Made by a program: the position numbers and the translations under genes. This document shows, piece by piece, positions 37,608-45,761 of a stretch of 64,000 bases of DNA; positions within the stretch are counted from its first letter, which is position 1, and each line of letters opens with the position of its first letter. A model generated the notes under the pieces. The model was not told the origin of the DNA and did no database searches. It worked only from the letters and a program-made list of their open reading frames with translations. Source of the DNA: Granulicella arctica (GTDB lineage: Bacteria > Acidobacteriota > Terriglobia > Terriglobales > Acidobacteriaceae); NCBI RefSeq assembly GCF_025685605.1, contig NZ_JAGTUT010000001.1, forward strand, positions 4,092,001 to 4,156,000. The letters are read 5' to 3'.

Positions 37608-38291
37608 ATGCCCTCTAGTGCTCTCACCAATCCGGCTCGGCATCAGCATTGGGACGTTCAGGAAGGCGAAGCGCAGGAGATCGCGCCTCGGCTGAAGAAT
37701 ATTGCGGCACGCGCGCTCGTGTTCGTCTCCAGTGGTAAGGACGACGACCTGCGCACCAAAGCAAGGTTCGATACCCTCCGGCAGGCATCTGAACTGATCG
37801 ATTTGCTCTTGGACGCGAAACAGGAAGACCGCTGGAAGGCGCTCGTCGAGGCTCTGACCCCGGATGTTCCCCTCAGCCCGAGCCGGCTCATCGAAGCCGG
37901 CATGTTTGCGCAAGCCATTCAGGGCATCGTCGAGAGCAAGGATTTTGCCAGGGCTGCCGACATCGCCGACGCCGCACATTTCAGCAAGACCAATCCAAGT
38001 TCCCAGCCGAATCGCTGGAAGAAAGCCGGGTTGATCTTCGCGGTTCCATATAAAGGCGCTGACCTCTACCCGATCTATGCGTTGGAGTTCAAGGAGGGCG
38101 CGCGTCCTCTTCCGGTCATGGAGAAGGTTCTGAGCATCCTTGCCGACAAGGATGATTGGCAGAAGGCGTTCTGGTTCGGGAGCGTGAACTCCTACCTTCA
38201 TAACAAAATGCCAAAAGACCTCCTCAAGTCGAGACCTCAGGAAGTCCTGCGAGCCGCTGAGATCGAGGCTGCAGGCATTCAGCATGGGTAG
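37608..38291 (+). CDS. Antitoxin partner of RES-domain toxin
   Basis: This 227-residue protein probably neutralises the RES toxin encoded 41 bp downstream. The ATG at 37608 has TAGGAGG 8 bp upstream. The middle region is helical. The C-terminus (FGSVNSYLHNKMPKDLLKSRP) resembles the toxin-binding end of Xre/MbcA/ParS-type antitoxins, where a short W/F-G...P-x-xLL pattern contacts the toxin. I do not see a clear helix-turn-helix, so the autorepression usual for this class is not certain. It lies just inside the island's left end, where a toxin-antitoxin pair would stabilise the element. Confidence 0.7.
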   Translation: MPSSALTNPARHQHWDVQEGEAQEIAPRLKNIAARALVFVSSGKDDDLRTKARFDTLRQASELIDLLLDAKQEDRWKALVEALTPDVPLSPSRLIEAGMFAQAIQGIVESKDFARAADIADAAHFSKTNPSSQPNRWKKAGLIFAVPYKGADLYPIYALEFKEGARPLPVMEKVLSILADKDDWQKAFWFGSVNSYLHNKMPKDLLKSRPQEVLRAAEIEAAGIQHG

Positions 38292-38332
38292 GAGCGGTTA
38301 TCAAGACTCCGACTGGCAAACTCGACGCAACC

Positions 38333-38935
38333 ATGCTTTCCTGGGGGAAGGGTGAGACCGTCTACCGCGTTCACTCGGATGCGTATGGCGCCGTGGAGTT
38401 CAACCCTTCGTCCACTGGAAATGCCAGATTCAGCCCGCTTGCTGACACCGCAGGACCGGTTATTCCCACTCTTTATGCGGGTACGACTCTGGATTGCGCG
38501 TTGATGGAGACCGTCTTCCACGATGTGCCTTTTGTTGCCGGGCCGAAGATGTGGTCCAAGGCGACCCATGTGGCTGGGAAAGTGTGGTCGCAACTGACCC
38601 TCAGCCGAGGCCTAGCCCTAATCGACCTGTCGGCCGTCCCTTTGCGTAAGCTCGGGATCTCTCGAAAAGACCTGATCGAGTGCGATGGATCTCAGTATCC
38701 GGAAACTCGCGCGTGGGCCCGGGCATTGCACGATCAATATCCGGACGCCGAAGGTCTCACCTGGACATCTCGCCAAGCCGATCCCGCGCGAGCTCTCGTC
38801 CTGTTTGAAGACCGTCTCAAAGGGCATGTATTGAACCCGAGCGGTTCGCCAACACCGCTACTCCTCTCGGATGGCAGTGCGACGCCAGAAATCCTTATAC
38901 TCGCGCAACGGCTGGGCGTACTATTGACGCCGTAG
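38333..38935 (+). CDS. RES-domain toxin
   Basis: This 200-residue protein carries a RES domain. Family toxins deplete or transfer NAD+ and arrest growth. Visible key positions are Arg12 (VYRVHS), Arg32 (ARFSP), Tyr48 (TLYAG) and Glu59 (ALMETVFHD), matching the R-R-Y-E arrangement of the active site, with IDLS later. The start is uncertain: the reading frame extends upstream toward the antitoxin stop codon but offers no normal start codon before the ATG at 38333. The upstream gene is the likely antitoxin. Confidence 0.82.
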   Translation: MLSWGKGETVYRVHSDAYGAVEFNPSSTGNARFSPLADTAGPVIPTLYAGTTLDCALMETVFHDVPFVAGPKMWSKATHVAGKVWSQLTLSRGLALIDLSAVPLRKLGISRKDLIECDGSQYPETRAWARALHDQYPDAEGLTWTSRQADPARALVLFEDRLKGHVLNPSGSPTPLLLSDGSATPEILILAQRLGVLLTP

Positions 38936-38946
38936 TCGAGTGCCAG

Positions 38947-39243
38947 CTATTCGGTATCAAGGAAGTATTGCGGGTTCTTTCCATAAAGATCAGCGAGCAG
39001 AATGAGTTCCATCACATCCAGGCGTCGATCGCCGGACTCAGTCTTCGATATCCACGAATGAAACATGCCAAGGCGCTCGGCCACGTCTCTCTGCGTAAAT
39101 CCCGCTTCTTCTCTTGCGGTGATCAGCTTTGCCAAAAAGCCGTTGTAACGCGCCTGGTACGGCACTGTCCTCGCCTTGCGAGACTTCCGAGTTTCACCCT
39201 CCGCAGGCTGGACCATTCCCCTAGTGTGGGTAGGCGCTTGCAT
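38947..39243 (-). CDS. Xre-family helix-turn-helix regulator
   Basis: This 98-residue DNA-binding protein has one HTH_3 domain at about residues 35-90: LITAREEAGFTQRDVAERLGM with WISKTESGDRRLDVMELILLADLYG. It is probably a repressor. A perfect palindrome covers the bases just upstream of its ATG, so autorepression is likely. It is convergent with the RES toxin and divergent from a small hypothetical gene. Confidence 0.82.
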   Translation of the reverse strand: MQAPTHTRGMVQPAEGETRKSRKARTVPYQARYNGFLAKLITAREEAGFTQRDVAERLGMFHSWISKTESGDRRLDVMELILLADLYGKNPQYFLDTE

Positions 39244-39244
39244 C

Positions 39245-39261
39245 GTTTCCTAATAGGAAAC
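39245..39261. promoter_or_regulatory. Perfect palindromic operator between Xre and divergent small gene
   Basis: GTTTCCT-AAT-AGGAAAC is a 7-3-7 perfect inverted repeat starting one base upstream of the Xre start codon and 26 bp before the divergent gene. The position fits an Xre dimer site blocking both promoters. Confidence 0.65.
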
Positions 39262-39286
39262 AAAATAGATGTACGAGGTGTAGAGA

Positions 39287-39502
39287 ATGCGTTCTCCAAT
39301 CATCGAGTGTCCAGAAGTCGTAGGTAAGACAATAAGCTCCCTCAAACTCCATGCAACGGACTGTAACAGTGTCGAGATCATGATCGACTTCACGGACGGA
39401 ACGTCCTTTTCCAGCGAATACGAAAGCTGCGCGGCCCACAAAGCGACACTAATTCGGACCGGTGTAGGGGCACCAGAAGTGCTCAAGACCTATACCGATT
39501 GA
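39287..39502 (+). CDS. Small hypothetical protein
   Basis: This 71-residue protein has alternating strands (GKTISSLKLHATDCNSVEIMIDFTDGTSFSSEYE) and no membrane segment. It is divergent from the Xre gene and shares its operator region. No family is recognised. The gene ends 111 bp before the type IV secretion cluster. Confidence 0.5.
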   Translation: MRSPIIECPEVVGKTISSLKLHATDCNSVEIMIDFTDGTSFSSEYESCAAHKATLIRTGVGAPEVLKTYTD

Positions 39503-39613
39503 GTGAAGTTATTCCTCCACGGAATAGCGGACATACGAATAGTTATTGGACTCTAGCGGACGACTGAATTTAGGTTTGCGCCATGCTGATGAACGCGATC
39601 AGCGGAGGTGCAA

Positions 39614-40036
39614 ATGGCTAATCGTCCCCCTACTCTCCGATCGGATCGAAGCTCCGTTCGGTTGCCCTTTCGACTCACCAATGCGACTGCTTCGCCGTCG
39701 TCGTTCGCCGGTTCAATGCGCTCACTCAAAGCAACGGTACCCCGTCTGCTTCGTGCGCTCGTTCCCGTCTTTTTCACGCTCACAATTGCAAGCGCAGCCC
39801 ACGCACAAGGCACGATGGATTTCTCAGGAGCGCAAACGCTCATGGGAACGTTTAAGACCTTCGCAGTTTATGCCGGTGCTGTCATCTGTTTCGGCGGACT
39901 GATTTTCGCTGGAATCCGCATGATGTCTGGGCGGTTTCAGGATGCCATTCCAGGGCTCTTCGGCGCATTGTTCGGCGCCGGAGTTCTCGGTTGGGGAGCT
40001 GGCTGGATCGGATCCTTAACTGGGCAGTCGATGTAG
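39614..40036 (+). CDS. VirB2/TrbC-family conjugative pilin
   Basis: This 140-residue pilin precursor begins the type IV secretion cluster. CGGAGG lies 5-6 bp before the ATG at 39614. A long N-terminal leader ends in a signal-like segment (LLRALVPVFFTLTIASAAHAQ). Two hydrophobic helices follow (TFAVYAGAVICFGGLIFAGI and PGLFGALFGAGVLGWGAGWI) separated by a short basic loop, the normal TrbC/VirB2 layout. Confidence 0.85.
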   Translation: MANRPPTLRSDRSSVRLPFRLTNATASPSSFAGSMRSLKATVPRLLRALVPVFFTLTIASAAHAQGTMDFSGAQTLMGTFKTFAVYAGAVICFGGLIFAGIRMMSGRFQDAIPGLFGALFGAGVLGWGAGWIGSLTGQSM

Positions 40037-40051
40037 GAGGTGACATCGACC

Positions 40052-40315
40052 ATGACCAAGCGGGGAGAGCCGTTACCAATCAATCAAGCGCTGAATCGAC
40101 CGAGAGCCAAGCTTGGTCTCGATCTTACAGCATGGATGGCGATCGTATTCGTCTGCGTAACGGTTTTCCTCGTTGGTTTTCGCTTGTTGGCGATGTTGGC
40201 CTTCCCGACGCTTGCGGTCGGCGCATGGCTCATCGTCCGTAAACACCCGAAGATGTTCCAACTGTGGGGCCTGAGCCTCAACCAGAAGAGCTACTATGAC
40301 CCGCGTAAACGCTGA
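40052..40315 (+). CDS. VirB3/TrbD-family protein
   Basis: This 87-residue inner-membrane protein has one or two hydrophobic segments (AWMAIVFVCVTVFLVGF, LLAMLAFPTLAVGAWLI) and ends KSYYDPRKR, as VirB3/TrbD proteins do. It overlaps the start of the VirB4 fragment by 20 bp, the usual virB3-virB4 arrangement. Confidence 0.82.
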   Translation: MTKRGEPLPINQALNRPRAKLGLDLTAWMAIVFVCVTVFLVGFRLLAMLAFPTLAVGAWLIVRKHPKMFQLWGLSLNQKSYYDPRKR

Positions 40316-40535
40316 GCAGCTCAAACATACTCCGTGGTTCGCCAAGGCCGGAGCCGCGTGCAGCATCGTTCCGATTGCGCGCTTTGTCGGGCCAAACATC
40401 TTCGCCCTCAAGGGGGGCGGTTACGGCTGCCTGTTCGCCCTCACCGGCATCGACGAAGAGGGCCTGACCGACCAGGAGCTTGAGTCGCGCATGCGATCCA
40501 TCGAAGGCTCGTTGCGCGGCTTGCCGGAGGGTTGA
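40296..40535 (+). pseudogene. VirB4/TrbE ATPase, N-terminal fragment only
   Basis: These 79 residues match the N-terminus of VirB4/TrbE (IVPIARFVGPNIFALKGGGYGCLFALTGIDEEGLTDQEL). A complete protein would have about 800 residues with Walker motifs. The frame runs into a stop at 40533-40535, exactly where sequence of VirB10 begins. The ATPase is therefore absent and this element cannot assemble a normal pilus. Confidence 0.82.
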
Positions 40536-41047
40536 GTGGCCCGATTCTGGTCATGCTCACCACCGACTACTACTCACATGACCATCAGCAGCTTCTCATG
40601 CCCCAAGGCACACGCTTAATCGGTACGGTGCAGAGCGTCGGCAATGCGCAGCAGCGCAAGATGTTCGTTACCTTCCATCGCGCCGTTTGTCCGGATGGGT
40701 TCTCCCTTGACTTCGATAAGTACATCGGCCTTGACCCATTAGGCACCACTGGCCTCGCCACCAAAGTAGACCACGGCTACTTGATGGCGTTTGGCGCGGC
40801 GGCTGCCGTGGGCGGTTTAGGGGGCTTGGCACAGATCGGTAATAACGGCAGCGTGCTTACGGCGTCCTCTCAGATACGCAGCGGGATCTCCGAGCAGTCG
40901 GCCGCTGAGGGCGAGCAGGTATTGAACCACTTCCTGAATCGCCTACCTGTCATCACGCTCAAGGAAGGTTCCCGTGCCCGCGTATACGTTGGGCGCGACA
41001 TCCTCATCCCGTCCTACGCGGAACATCGCGTCGATCCCACCATGTAA
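40532..41047 (+). pseudogene. VirB10/TrbI C-terminal fragment
   Basis: These 171 residues are the C-terminal beta-barrel domain of VirB10/TrbI: SGPILVMLTTDYYSHDHQQ, LLMPQGTRLIGTVQSV, GLDPLGTTGLATKVDHGY and the ending SRARVYVGRDILIPSY. The cytoplasmic N-terminus, membrane anchor and proline-rich stretch are missing. The frame opens with a TTG overlapping the stop of the VirB4 fragment. A deletion has removed most of virB4, probably virB9, and the 5' half of virB10. Confidence 0.85.
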
Positions 41048-41073
41048 ATGCTCTTGTGAGAGAGGAAAAACGC

Positions 41074-41304
41074 ATGACCACACTCACGATTACAAGACGC
41101 AACAGGCTCATTCTCTCAGTCAGTGCATCCATGCTGGCTCTCGCTCTTCTCGTCTCGCCGGTCGGACGTAACTCTGTCGCCAGCACACTCGATTGTTTTG
41201 TCCAGACCGTTGACGCCGTGACGGAGTTTCCATGCAAGATCGTGACCGACATCCGTCACTTTTCCCTGGACAGGTTGGACCCTACCTGCCCGCAGTGCTT
41301 CTAG
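41074..41304 (+). CDS. Small exported protein in T4SS cluster
   Basis: This 76-residue protein has an N-terminal export segment (LILSVSASMLALALLVSPVG) and four cysteines in the short mature part (DCF, FPCK, TCPQCF). GAGGAAAAA lies before the ATG at 41074. It occupies the place between VirB10 and VirB5 where a small VirB7-like component might be expected, but no lipobox is present. The function is unknown. Confidence 0.6.
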   Translation: MTTLTITRRNRLILSVSASMLALALLVSPVGRNSVASTLDCFVQTVDAVTEFPCKIVTDIRHFSLDRLDPTCPQCF

Positions 41305-41327
41305 CTTTTTCACCCAAAGGAGGGTGT

Positions 41328-42113
41328 ATGAAACTCGTGATGACCAAACGCAACAAGTATCTTCTTACCGGCGGTCTGCTCTTGTTGACCGCGACACCTA
41401 GCTTCGCTCTCTTCGGGATCGGCGACATCGTCTTCGACCCGACCAGCTACGCCAGCCTTGTGTCCCAGCTCACGACCCTGGAGTCGCAGTACAAGATGCT
41501 CCAGAACAACATCACGCACTTCTCCGTCAAGCAACAGTGGCAGACCACCTTGAATGCCATGAAGAACGCCAACGTCGCGAATATGTTTGGCGAGACGAGC
41601 GGTATGAGCATCGCGCTGAATACGAACTCGCCCAGCGCATCGTCCACGGCGTGGACAGCCGGAACGATCAAGGTCAGCGGGAACACTACCACCTACCTGC
41701 AAGGACAGACGCCGGGTAGTGCCCAGCTTTCACAACTAGCCATGATCGAGGCGTCGGACTCCATCTCCCCCGATTGCCTTACCGCAGTCGGCCAGTACAG
41801 GGGCGCGAGGACACAGAACGTCACCGCAAACAACACGCTCGCCTCGCAGCAGCTCGACATCAGTAATGGCACGAACACAGAGGTCGAACAACTCAATCTC
41901 CTGAATGCAGCGGAAGCCCAGAAGATGTCCGAGATGCAATCGCAAGGTGTCTTGCAGGCTTGCCTTGCTTCCCAGATGACCGTCACGAACATGCAGCAGC
42001 GGAACGCTGCTGCGCAAGACCTGAACACCGCTGCCTTTGTTCAGCAGCAACGCTCGACCAGTAACGTGAGCGCGGCGAACGAGAGTAATACCTGGCAGAC
42101 CTATCTTCCTTGA
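41328..42113 (+). CDS. VirB5/TrbJ-like protein
   Basis: This 261-residue exported protein has a signal peptide (YLLTGGLLLLTATPSFALFG) and a helical body (ASLVSQLTTLESQYKMLQNNI) typical of TrbJ/VirB5 minor pilus components. AAAGGAGG precedes the ATG at 41328; a longer in-frame extension has no such signal. It ends in NTWQTYLP, nearly the same as the end of the next small protein. Confidence 0.78.
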   Translation: MKLVMTKRNKYLLTGGLLLLTATPSFALFGIGDIVFDPTSYASLVSQLTTLESQYKMLQNNITHFSVKQQWQTTLNAMKNANVANMFGETSGMSIALNTNSPSASSTAWTAGTIKVSGNTTTYLQGQTPGSAQLSQLAMIEASDSISPDCLTAVGQYRGARTQNVTANNTLASQQLDISNGTNTEVEQLNLLNAAEAQKMSEMQSQGVLQACLASQMTVTNMQQRNAAAQDLNTAAFVQQQRSTSNVSAANESNTWQTYLP

Positions 42114-42125
42114 CTTGGAGACGCG

Positions 42126-42374
42126 ATGCTGAAAGCGATCAACACCAAGATACTCATTGCAATTCTTGCGGCGCTGACCGCCATCGGCAGCGCCGTGATT
42201 TACCAGAGCCATGAGGCTCACAAGGCCGCCGCCATCCTTCAGCAGCAACAGCACGATGCCGAGGAGCGCGAGCGGCAGGATGAAGCGTTTCGCAAGAAGG
42301 TAGAGCAGGACAAAAAACGGCATAATTCTGCCGCTGGTAACGAAGGCAAGACCTGGAAGACCTATATCCCCTGA
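42126..42374 (+). CDS. Small membrane-anchored protein in T4SS cluster
   Basis: This 82-residue protein has one N-terminal membrane helix (ILIAILAALTAIGSAVIY), then a highly charged helix rich in glutamine and glutamate. It ends in KTWKTYIP, echoing WQTYLP of the VirB5-like protein 13 bp upstream. A shared C-terminal tail may bind a common partner. No family is recognised; entry-exclusion or VirB5-chaperone roles are possible guesses. Confidence 0.65.
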   Translation: MLKAINTKILIAILAALTAIGSAVIYQSHEAHKAAAILQQQQHDAEERERQDEAFRKKVEQDKKRHNSAAGNEGKTWKTYIP

Positions 42375-42391
42375 TTTCACCGGAGACCGAT

Positions 42392-43309
42392 ATGAGCATC
42401 GCCGTTCTCGCACAAGCACTGCCGTCCGCATCGTCGGGCATGGACTGGCTCTACCAGTTCACCAATAACCTGACCAACCTCACGACGCAGAATGGCGGCG
42501 CGTTGACCCAATTCGGTTGGACGGAGCTGAGCTGCATCTCTCTCTTCACCCTTGTGAACATGGTCATCAACTGGAACACCAGCACGATGACGTTCCGGCT
42601 GCATCACCATCCCGTGCGTGCGGGCGACCTTACCCATTTCCTGCTCAAGCTCATCGTGTGCAGCTTGCTGCTGAACTATTGGGTGAATCCGTTTCCCGGT
42701 GCCAGCTTCGGCATCAATCACTTCTTCAGCTACATCGCACAGGCGATGGTCGCGGCGTTCGATCAGCATTCTTTGGATCAGCTTTTGCAGCTTCTGAAGA
42801 CGGCTGGCGATGGAACATCCATGCCGTCTTTGACCGCGCCGGTTCAGATCCTTTGCTATGTGCTTGTCCAGATCATGCTCGGACTCGCTTCCGCCATTCT
42901 GTTTGTCATCAATTGCAGCGCCTTCATCCTCTACGGTGTGACGGCGCTCTTTGGTCCTGTCTTTGTGCCGTTGCTCATGACACAGACCTTCAAAGCAAAG
43001 TTCTTCCACTTCCTTGATGTGCTCATCAGCTTCGCTATGATTCGCGCCGTTGCAGCCGCCTTCATCTACGTGTGGGCCGGATTCATGAACGGGTTTCTGC
43101 AGCAGACCTTCAACGGCAACTATTCGATGGATATGTGGATCGCTAATCTGATCCCTTGCTTAATGGTCTTCGTCGCTTTCATCATTAATATGCTGTTCAT
43201 TCCGAGCATGACCCAGGCCATCTTTGGCGGTGCGGCTGGGTTGGTTTCTTCGGCTCAGAATGCTGCGGGTGGCGGGGCGATGCTACTCGCAAAATTGGGA
43301 GGTGGCTAG
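42392..43309 (+). CDS. VirB6/TrbL-family protein
   Basis: This 305-residue polytopic inner-membrane protein has at least five hydrophobic segments, for example FLLKLIVCSLLLNYWV, LVQIMLGLASAILFVINCSAFILYG and LIPCLMVFVAFIINMLFI. The layout and gene position fit TrbL/VirB6, part of the inner-membrane channel. Its stop codon overlaps the GTG of the next gene. Confidence 0.82.
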   Translation: MSIAVLAQALPSASSGMDWLYQFTNNLTNLTTQNGGALTQFGWTELSCISLFTLVNMVINWNTSTMTFRLHHHPVRAGDLTHFLLKLIVCSLLLNYWVNPFPGASFGINHFFSYIAQAMVAAFDQHSLDQLLQLLKTAGDGTSMPSLTAPVQILCYVLVQIMLGLASAILFVINCSAFILYGVTALFGPVFVPLLMTQTFKAKFFHFLDVLISFAMIRAVAAAFIYVWAGFMNGFLQQTFNGNYSMDMWIANLIPCLMVFVAFIINMLFIPSMTQAIFGGAAGLVSSAQNAAGGGAMLLAKLGGG

Positions 43310-43497
43310 TGAGGAATTGGTTTTGGATTCTCATGCTAAGCGATGGCAAGTTGCGGTGGCCTCGTTGGTTCTCCACCTTGTTGGTCATTATTTTCATCGG
43401 TGCTCTCGCAGCCGGGTTGATCTACGCCATCGTTGTCTTCCATGCAGTCGAAGAAAGGAGTCACGATCCCCATGTCCACACACACAGCACCCGTTGA
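43309..43497 (+). CDS. Small single-pass membrane protein
   Basis: This 62-residue frame starts at a GTG overlapping the last base of the VirB6 stop codon, so it would be translationally coupled. It has one membrane helix (FSTLLVIIFIGALAAGLIYAIVVF) and a histidine-rich tail. It overlaps the beginning of the VirB8 gene by 26 bp. No family is recognised, but the tight coupling supports a real gene. Confidence 0.5.
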   Translation: MRNWFWILMLSDGKLRWPRWFSTLLVIIFIGALAAGLIYAIVVFHAVEERSHDPHVHTHSTR

Positions 43498-44278
43498 AAG
43501 CGCGCTCACACCGGAGCAAGCCCTGCTCACGGACCACATCGGGAATGAGGTCTATGCCTCCCACTATGCGGAGCGCAAAGCCTACCGTCTCGTCATTGGT
43601 TGCGGAACAGTAGTGCTACTTGGTTCGATGTGGCTTAACTTCTCACTCGCCCATCGTCCAACTGCGAATCGCTACATCCGCATCGATGAGATGGGCCGCG
43701 CCCAAGCAATCCAATACACCGACCTCAACTACAGCCCCCGCGAGGGCGAAGTACGGACGTACCTCACCGATTGGGCCAACTACCGCTACACCATTGGCCG
43801 GGACACCATCGCGAAGAAGTACCCGCTCAACTACTACTTCCTGTCGCAGACGCTCGCCTCGCAGTTGATGACGGCTGACAATGCAAATCATCTTGTCTCA
43901 CAGGTGGTGGCAGGACAAATTGAGACAAGCGACGTGCAGGTCAAGAACGTCACCATCACGTCGATGTCAGACGAGACCGTTCAGGGTACTCGGATCGCCC
44001 GTGGAACAGCTCTTGTTGCCATCGACAGGTTCTACTCTGCCCAGAACTCGCGCGAGCCCCGGACGGAGCATTGGATGCTGAGTATCACCTATTATTTGAA
44101 CCCCAAGCAGGTGAGCGACCAGGCCCGCATCTTCCCGCAGTTCGAGACGATCAACCCGCTTGGATTGACCATCACGGAGTTCCACGAGAACCGGCTCTCC
44201 GTCGATCCAATCGCTCCTGGAACCAATGGAGCGTTGCCGGCACTTCCGGCAACGCCAGCGGCAGGAGCGACGCGATGA
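43472..44278 (+). CDS. VirB8/TrbF-family protein
   Basis: This 268-residue inner-membrane assembly factor has a short cytoplasmic N-terminus, one membrane helix (LVIGCGTVVLLGSMWLNFSL) and a periplasmic NTF2-like domain (NYSPREGEVRTYLTDWANYRYTIGR). The ATG at 43472 was chosen because GAAAGGAG lies just upstream. Its stop codon overlaps the start of virB11 in an ATGA. It ends in an alanine/proline-rich tail. Confidence 0.83.
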   Translation: MSTHTAPVESALTPEQALLTDHIGNEVYASHYAERKAYRLVIGCGTVVLLGSMWLNFSLAHRPTANRYIRIDEMGRAQAIQYTDLNYSPREGEVRTYLTDWANYRYTIGRDTIAKKYPLNYYFLSQTLASQLMTADNANHLVSQVVAGQIETSDVQVKNVTITSMSDETVQGTRIARGTALVAIDRFYSAQNSREPRTEHWMLSITYYLNPKQVSDQARIFPQFETINPLGLTITEFHENRLSVDPIAPGTNGALPALPATPAAGATR

Positions 44279-45243
44279 GCTACCACCTGATTCTCCCGTT
44301 CTTTCCTGAGGAGCTACGAGCGCTGCTCCTAGACCCGTCCATCTCCGACTTGATGATTAACGGCACCACCGGCGTCTACGCGGATCGGAACGGCGTCATC
44401 GAACATATCCCTCTGGCAACGCCCTACACGAACGATCGCCTTCAGGCGGCGATTGAACGCGTAGCTCGAATCCTTGGGCAGGACCTCACGTCCCAGAATC
44501 CGATCCTCAATACACGCTTGCCGGACGGCTCGCGTGTGGCAGTGGTAGGCGCTCCATCTTCGATCAATGGACCGACGTTAACCATCCGCAAATTCAACCG
44601 CTGGTATACCTCCGATGAGCTAATCGCCGCCGGCAGCTTGCCGGAGTCGGTTCGCGACAAAGTAATCGGCTTTATCAATGAACGAAAGAACGGCATTATC
44701 AGCGGTGGAACCAGCTCGGGGAAGACGACCTTAATGAAGGCGCTGCTTGACCACGTTCCCCAGCATGAACGTCTGGTGGTCATCGAGCAGCCCGCCGAGT
44801 TGAAAGTGAACCACGCCAACGCCGTCCGCTGGGAGGCTGTTGAGGCGATTCCGGGCCAGGTTGCCATCACCCCGAGCCAGCTTCTCGCCGCCGCTCTGCG
44901 TCATCGGCCAGACCGCATCATTATGGGCGAGATCCGCAATGAGTGCGGCTACGACCTGCTGCAGGCCATGAATACGGGGCATGGCGGGACGCTCTCGACG
45001 ATTCATGCCAAGTCGGCGTGGGACGCTTTGAATCGGCTCTCAAATCTCGCCCTGAGTGCCAGAGCGAATCTCAACCACGCATTCATCCGCTCCGAGACGG
45101 CGGAGGCCATCGACTTCGTTCTGTACTGCGAGCGCGATGCCGTGGGCCGTCGCCGGGTGCGCGAGCTGATTACCGTGAACGGATACACCCACGCGGATCA
45201 GAGCTTCCAGACGGAGGACATCTATCGTGCTTCCGCCGCCTGA
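44275..45243 (+). CDS. VirB11/TrbB-family ATPase
   Basis: This 322-residue hexameric ATPase drives pilus assembly and DNA transfer. An N-terminal domain (LLLDPSISDLMINGTTGVYADRNG) is followed by Walker A GGTSSGKTT at about residues 144-152, the Asp box (VVIEQPAEL), Walker B (RIIMGEIR) and the His box (NTGHGGTLSTIHA). All motifs are intact. It overlaps virB8 by four bases. Confidence 0.92.
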   Translation: MSYHLILPFFPEELRALLLDPSISDLMINGTTGVYADRNGVIEHIPLATPYTNDRLQAAIERVARILGQDLTSQNPILNTRLPDGSRVAVVGAPSSINGPTLTIRKFNRWYTSDELIAAGSLPESVRDKVIGFINERKNGIISGGTSSGKTTLMKALLDHVPQHERLVVIEQPAELKVNHANAVRWEAVEAIPGQVAITPSQLLAAALRHRPDRIIMGEIRNECGYDLLQAMNTGHGGTLSTIHAKSAWDALNRLSNLALSARANLNHAFIRSETAEAIDFVLYCERDAVGRRRVRELITVNGYTHADQSFQTEDIYRASAA

Positions 45244-45626
45244 GCATCAGGCATACAGCTAGAGAACCCAACCCGAATCGAGGTCACTTCGATGTACCGT
45301 CATGCTGCCAAATCGGCTGCACAGCCCAACTCGTCTCGAAAAGCGCCCAGCGTGGCATTCCGGCATAGCCGAGAACGCAACGGAGGGTGCTCTGAGCCGG
45401 CCTTCTACGGAGCCTTTGTGGCGATGAGAGGGGCTGCGGTTTGGGCGAACATTCGTCGCCGGGGGCGAGAGTTTGACTTCGGTGCATCGGGGAGCCTTCC
45501 GCCTCGTATCCCGTCCTCTGCTCGGGTTCACGCTTCGGGGCCAAACCGGCGCCCTGCGGCTCGGCGTCGTTCTGCTTCGACTACGTCGCCCCTACGGGGT
45601 CTCGGTTCCTCCCAAAAGAAGTTTGA
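45244..45626. other. GC-rich region between virB11 and the coupling-protein gene
   Basis: Several open frames exist on both strands but none has coding character, and they mirror each other as GC-rich frames do. The region holds many short inverted repeats such as CCCC-TAC-GGGG. It could include a transfer origin, since it lies in the mobility block, but no nick-site motif was recognised. Confidence 0.35.
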
Positions 45627-45758
45627 GAGCCGCGGCAAAGAGCTCTACCCGAGGCCGAGTACACGAAAATCCACGCGGAAGTGCAGAAGGTGAAGCGCCG
45701 AATTGCCCGCGAGCTCACGGAGCAAACAGAGCGGTTGAATACCGCAAAGGAGAACTAG
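45627..45758 (+). pseudogene. Possible C-terminal remnant of a small helical protein
   Basis: A 43-codon open frame without its own upstream start reads ALPEAEYTKIHAEVQKVKRR, then IARELTEQTERLNTAKEN, a charged amphipathic helix. It ends 3 bp before the coupling-protein ATG and contains that gene's ribosome site AAAGGAG. It looks like the truncated end of a mobilisation-accessory protein; an internal GTG at 45681 could give only 25 residues. Weakly supported. Confidence 0.35.
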
Positions 45759-45761
45759 TCT

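Noticed and set aside
45292..45693. Open frame of 133 codons between virB11 and the coupling protein
   Set aside because: Arginine/serine/proline-rich low-complexity product, matched by similar frames on the other strand; not gene-like.
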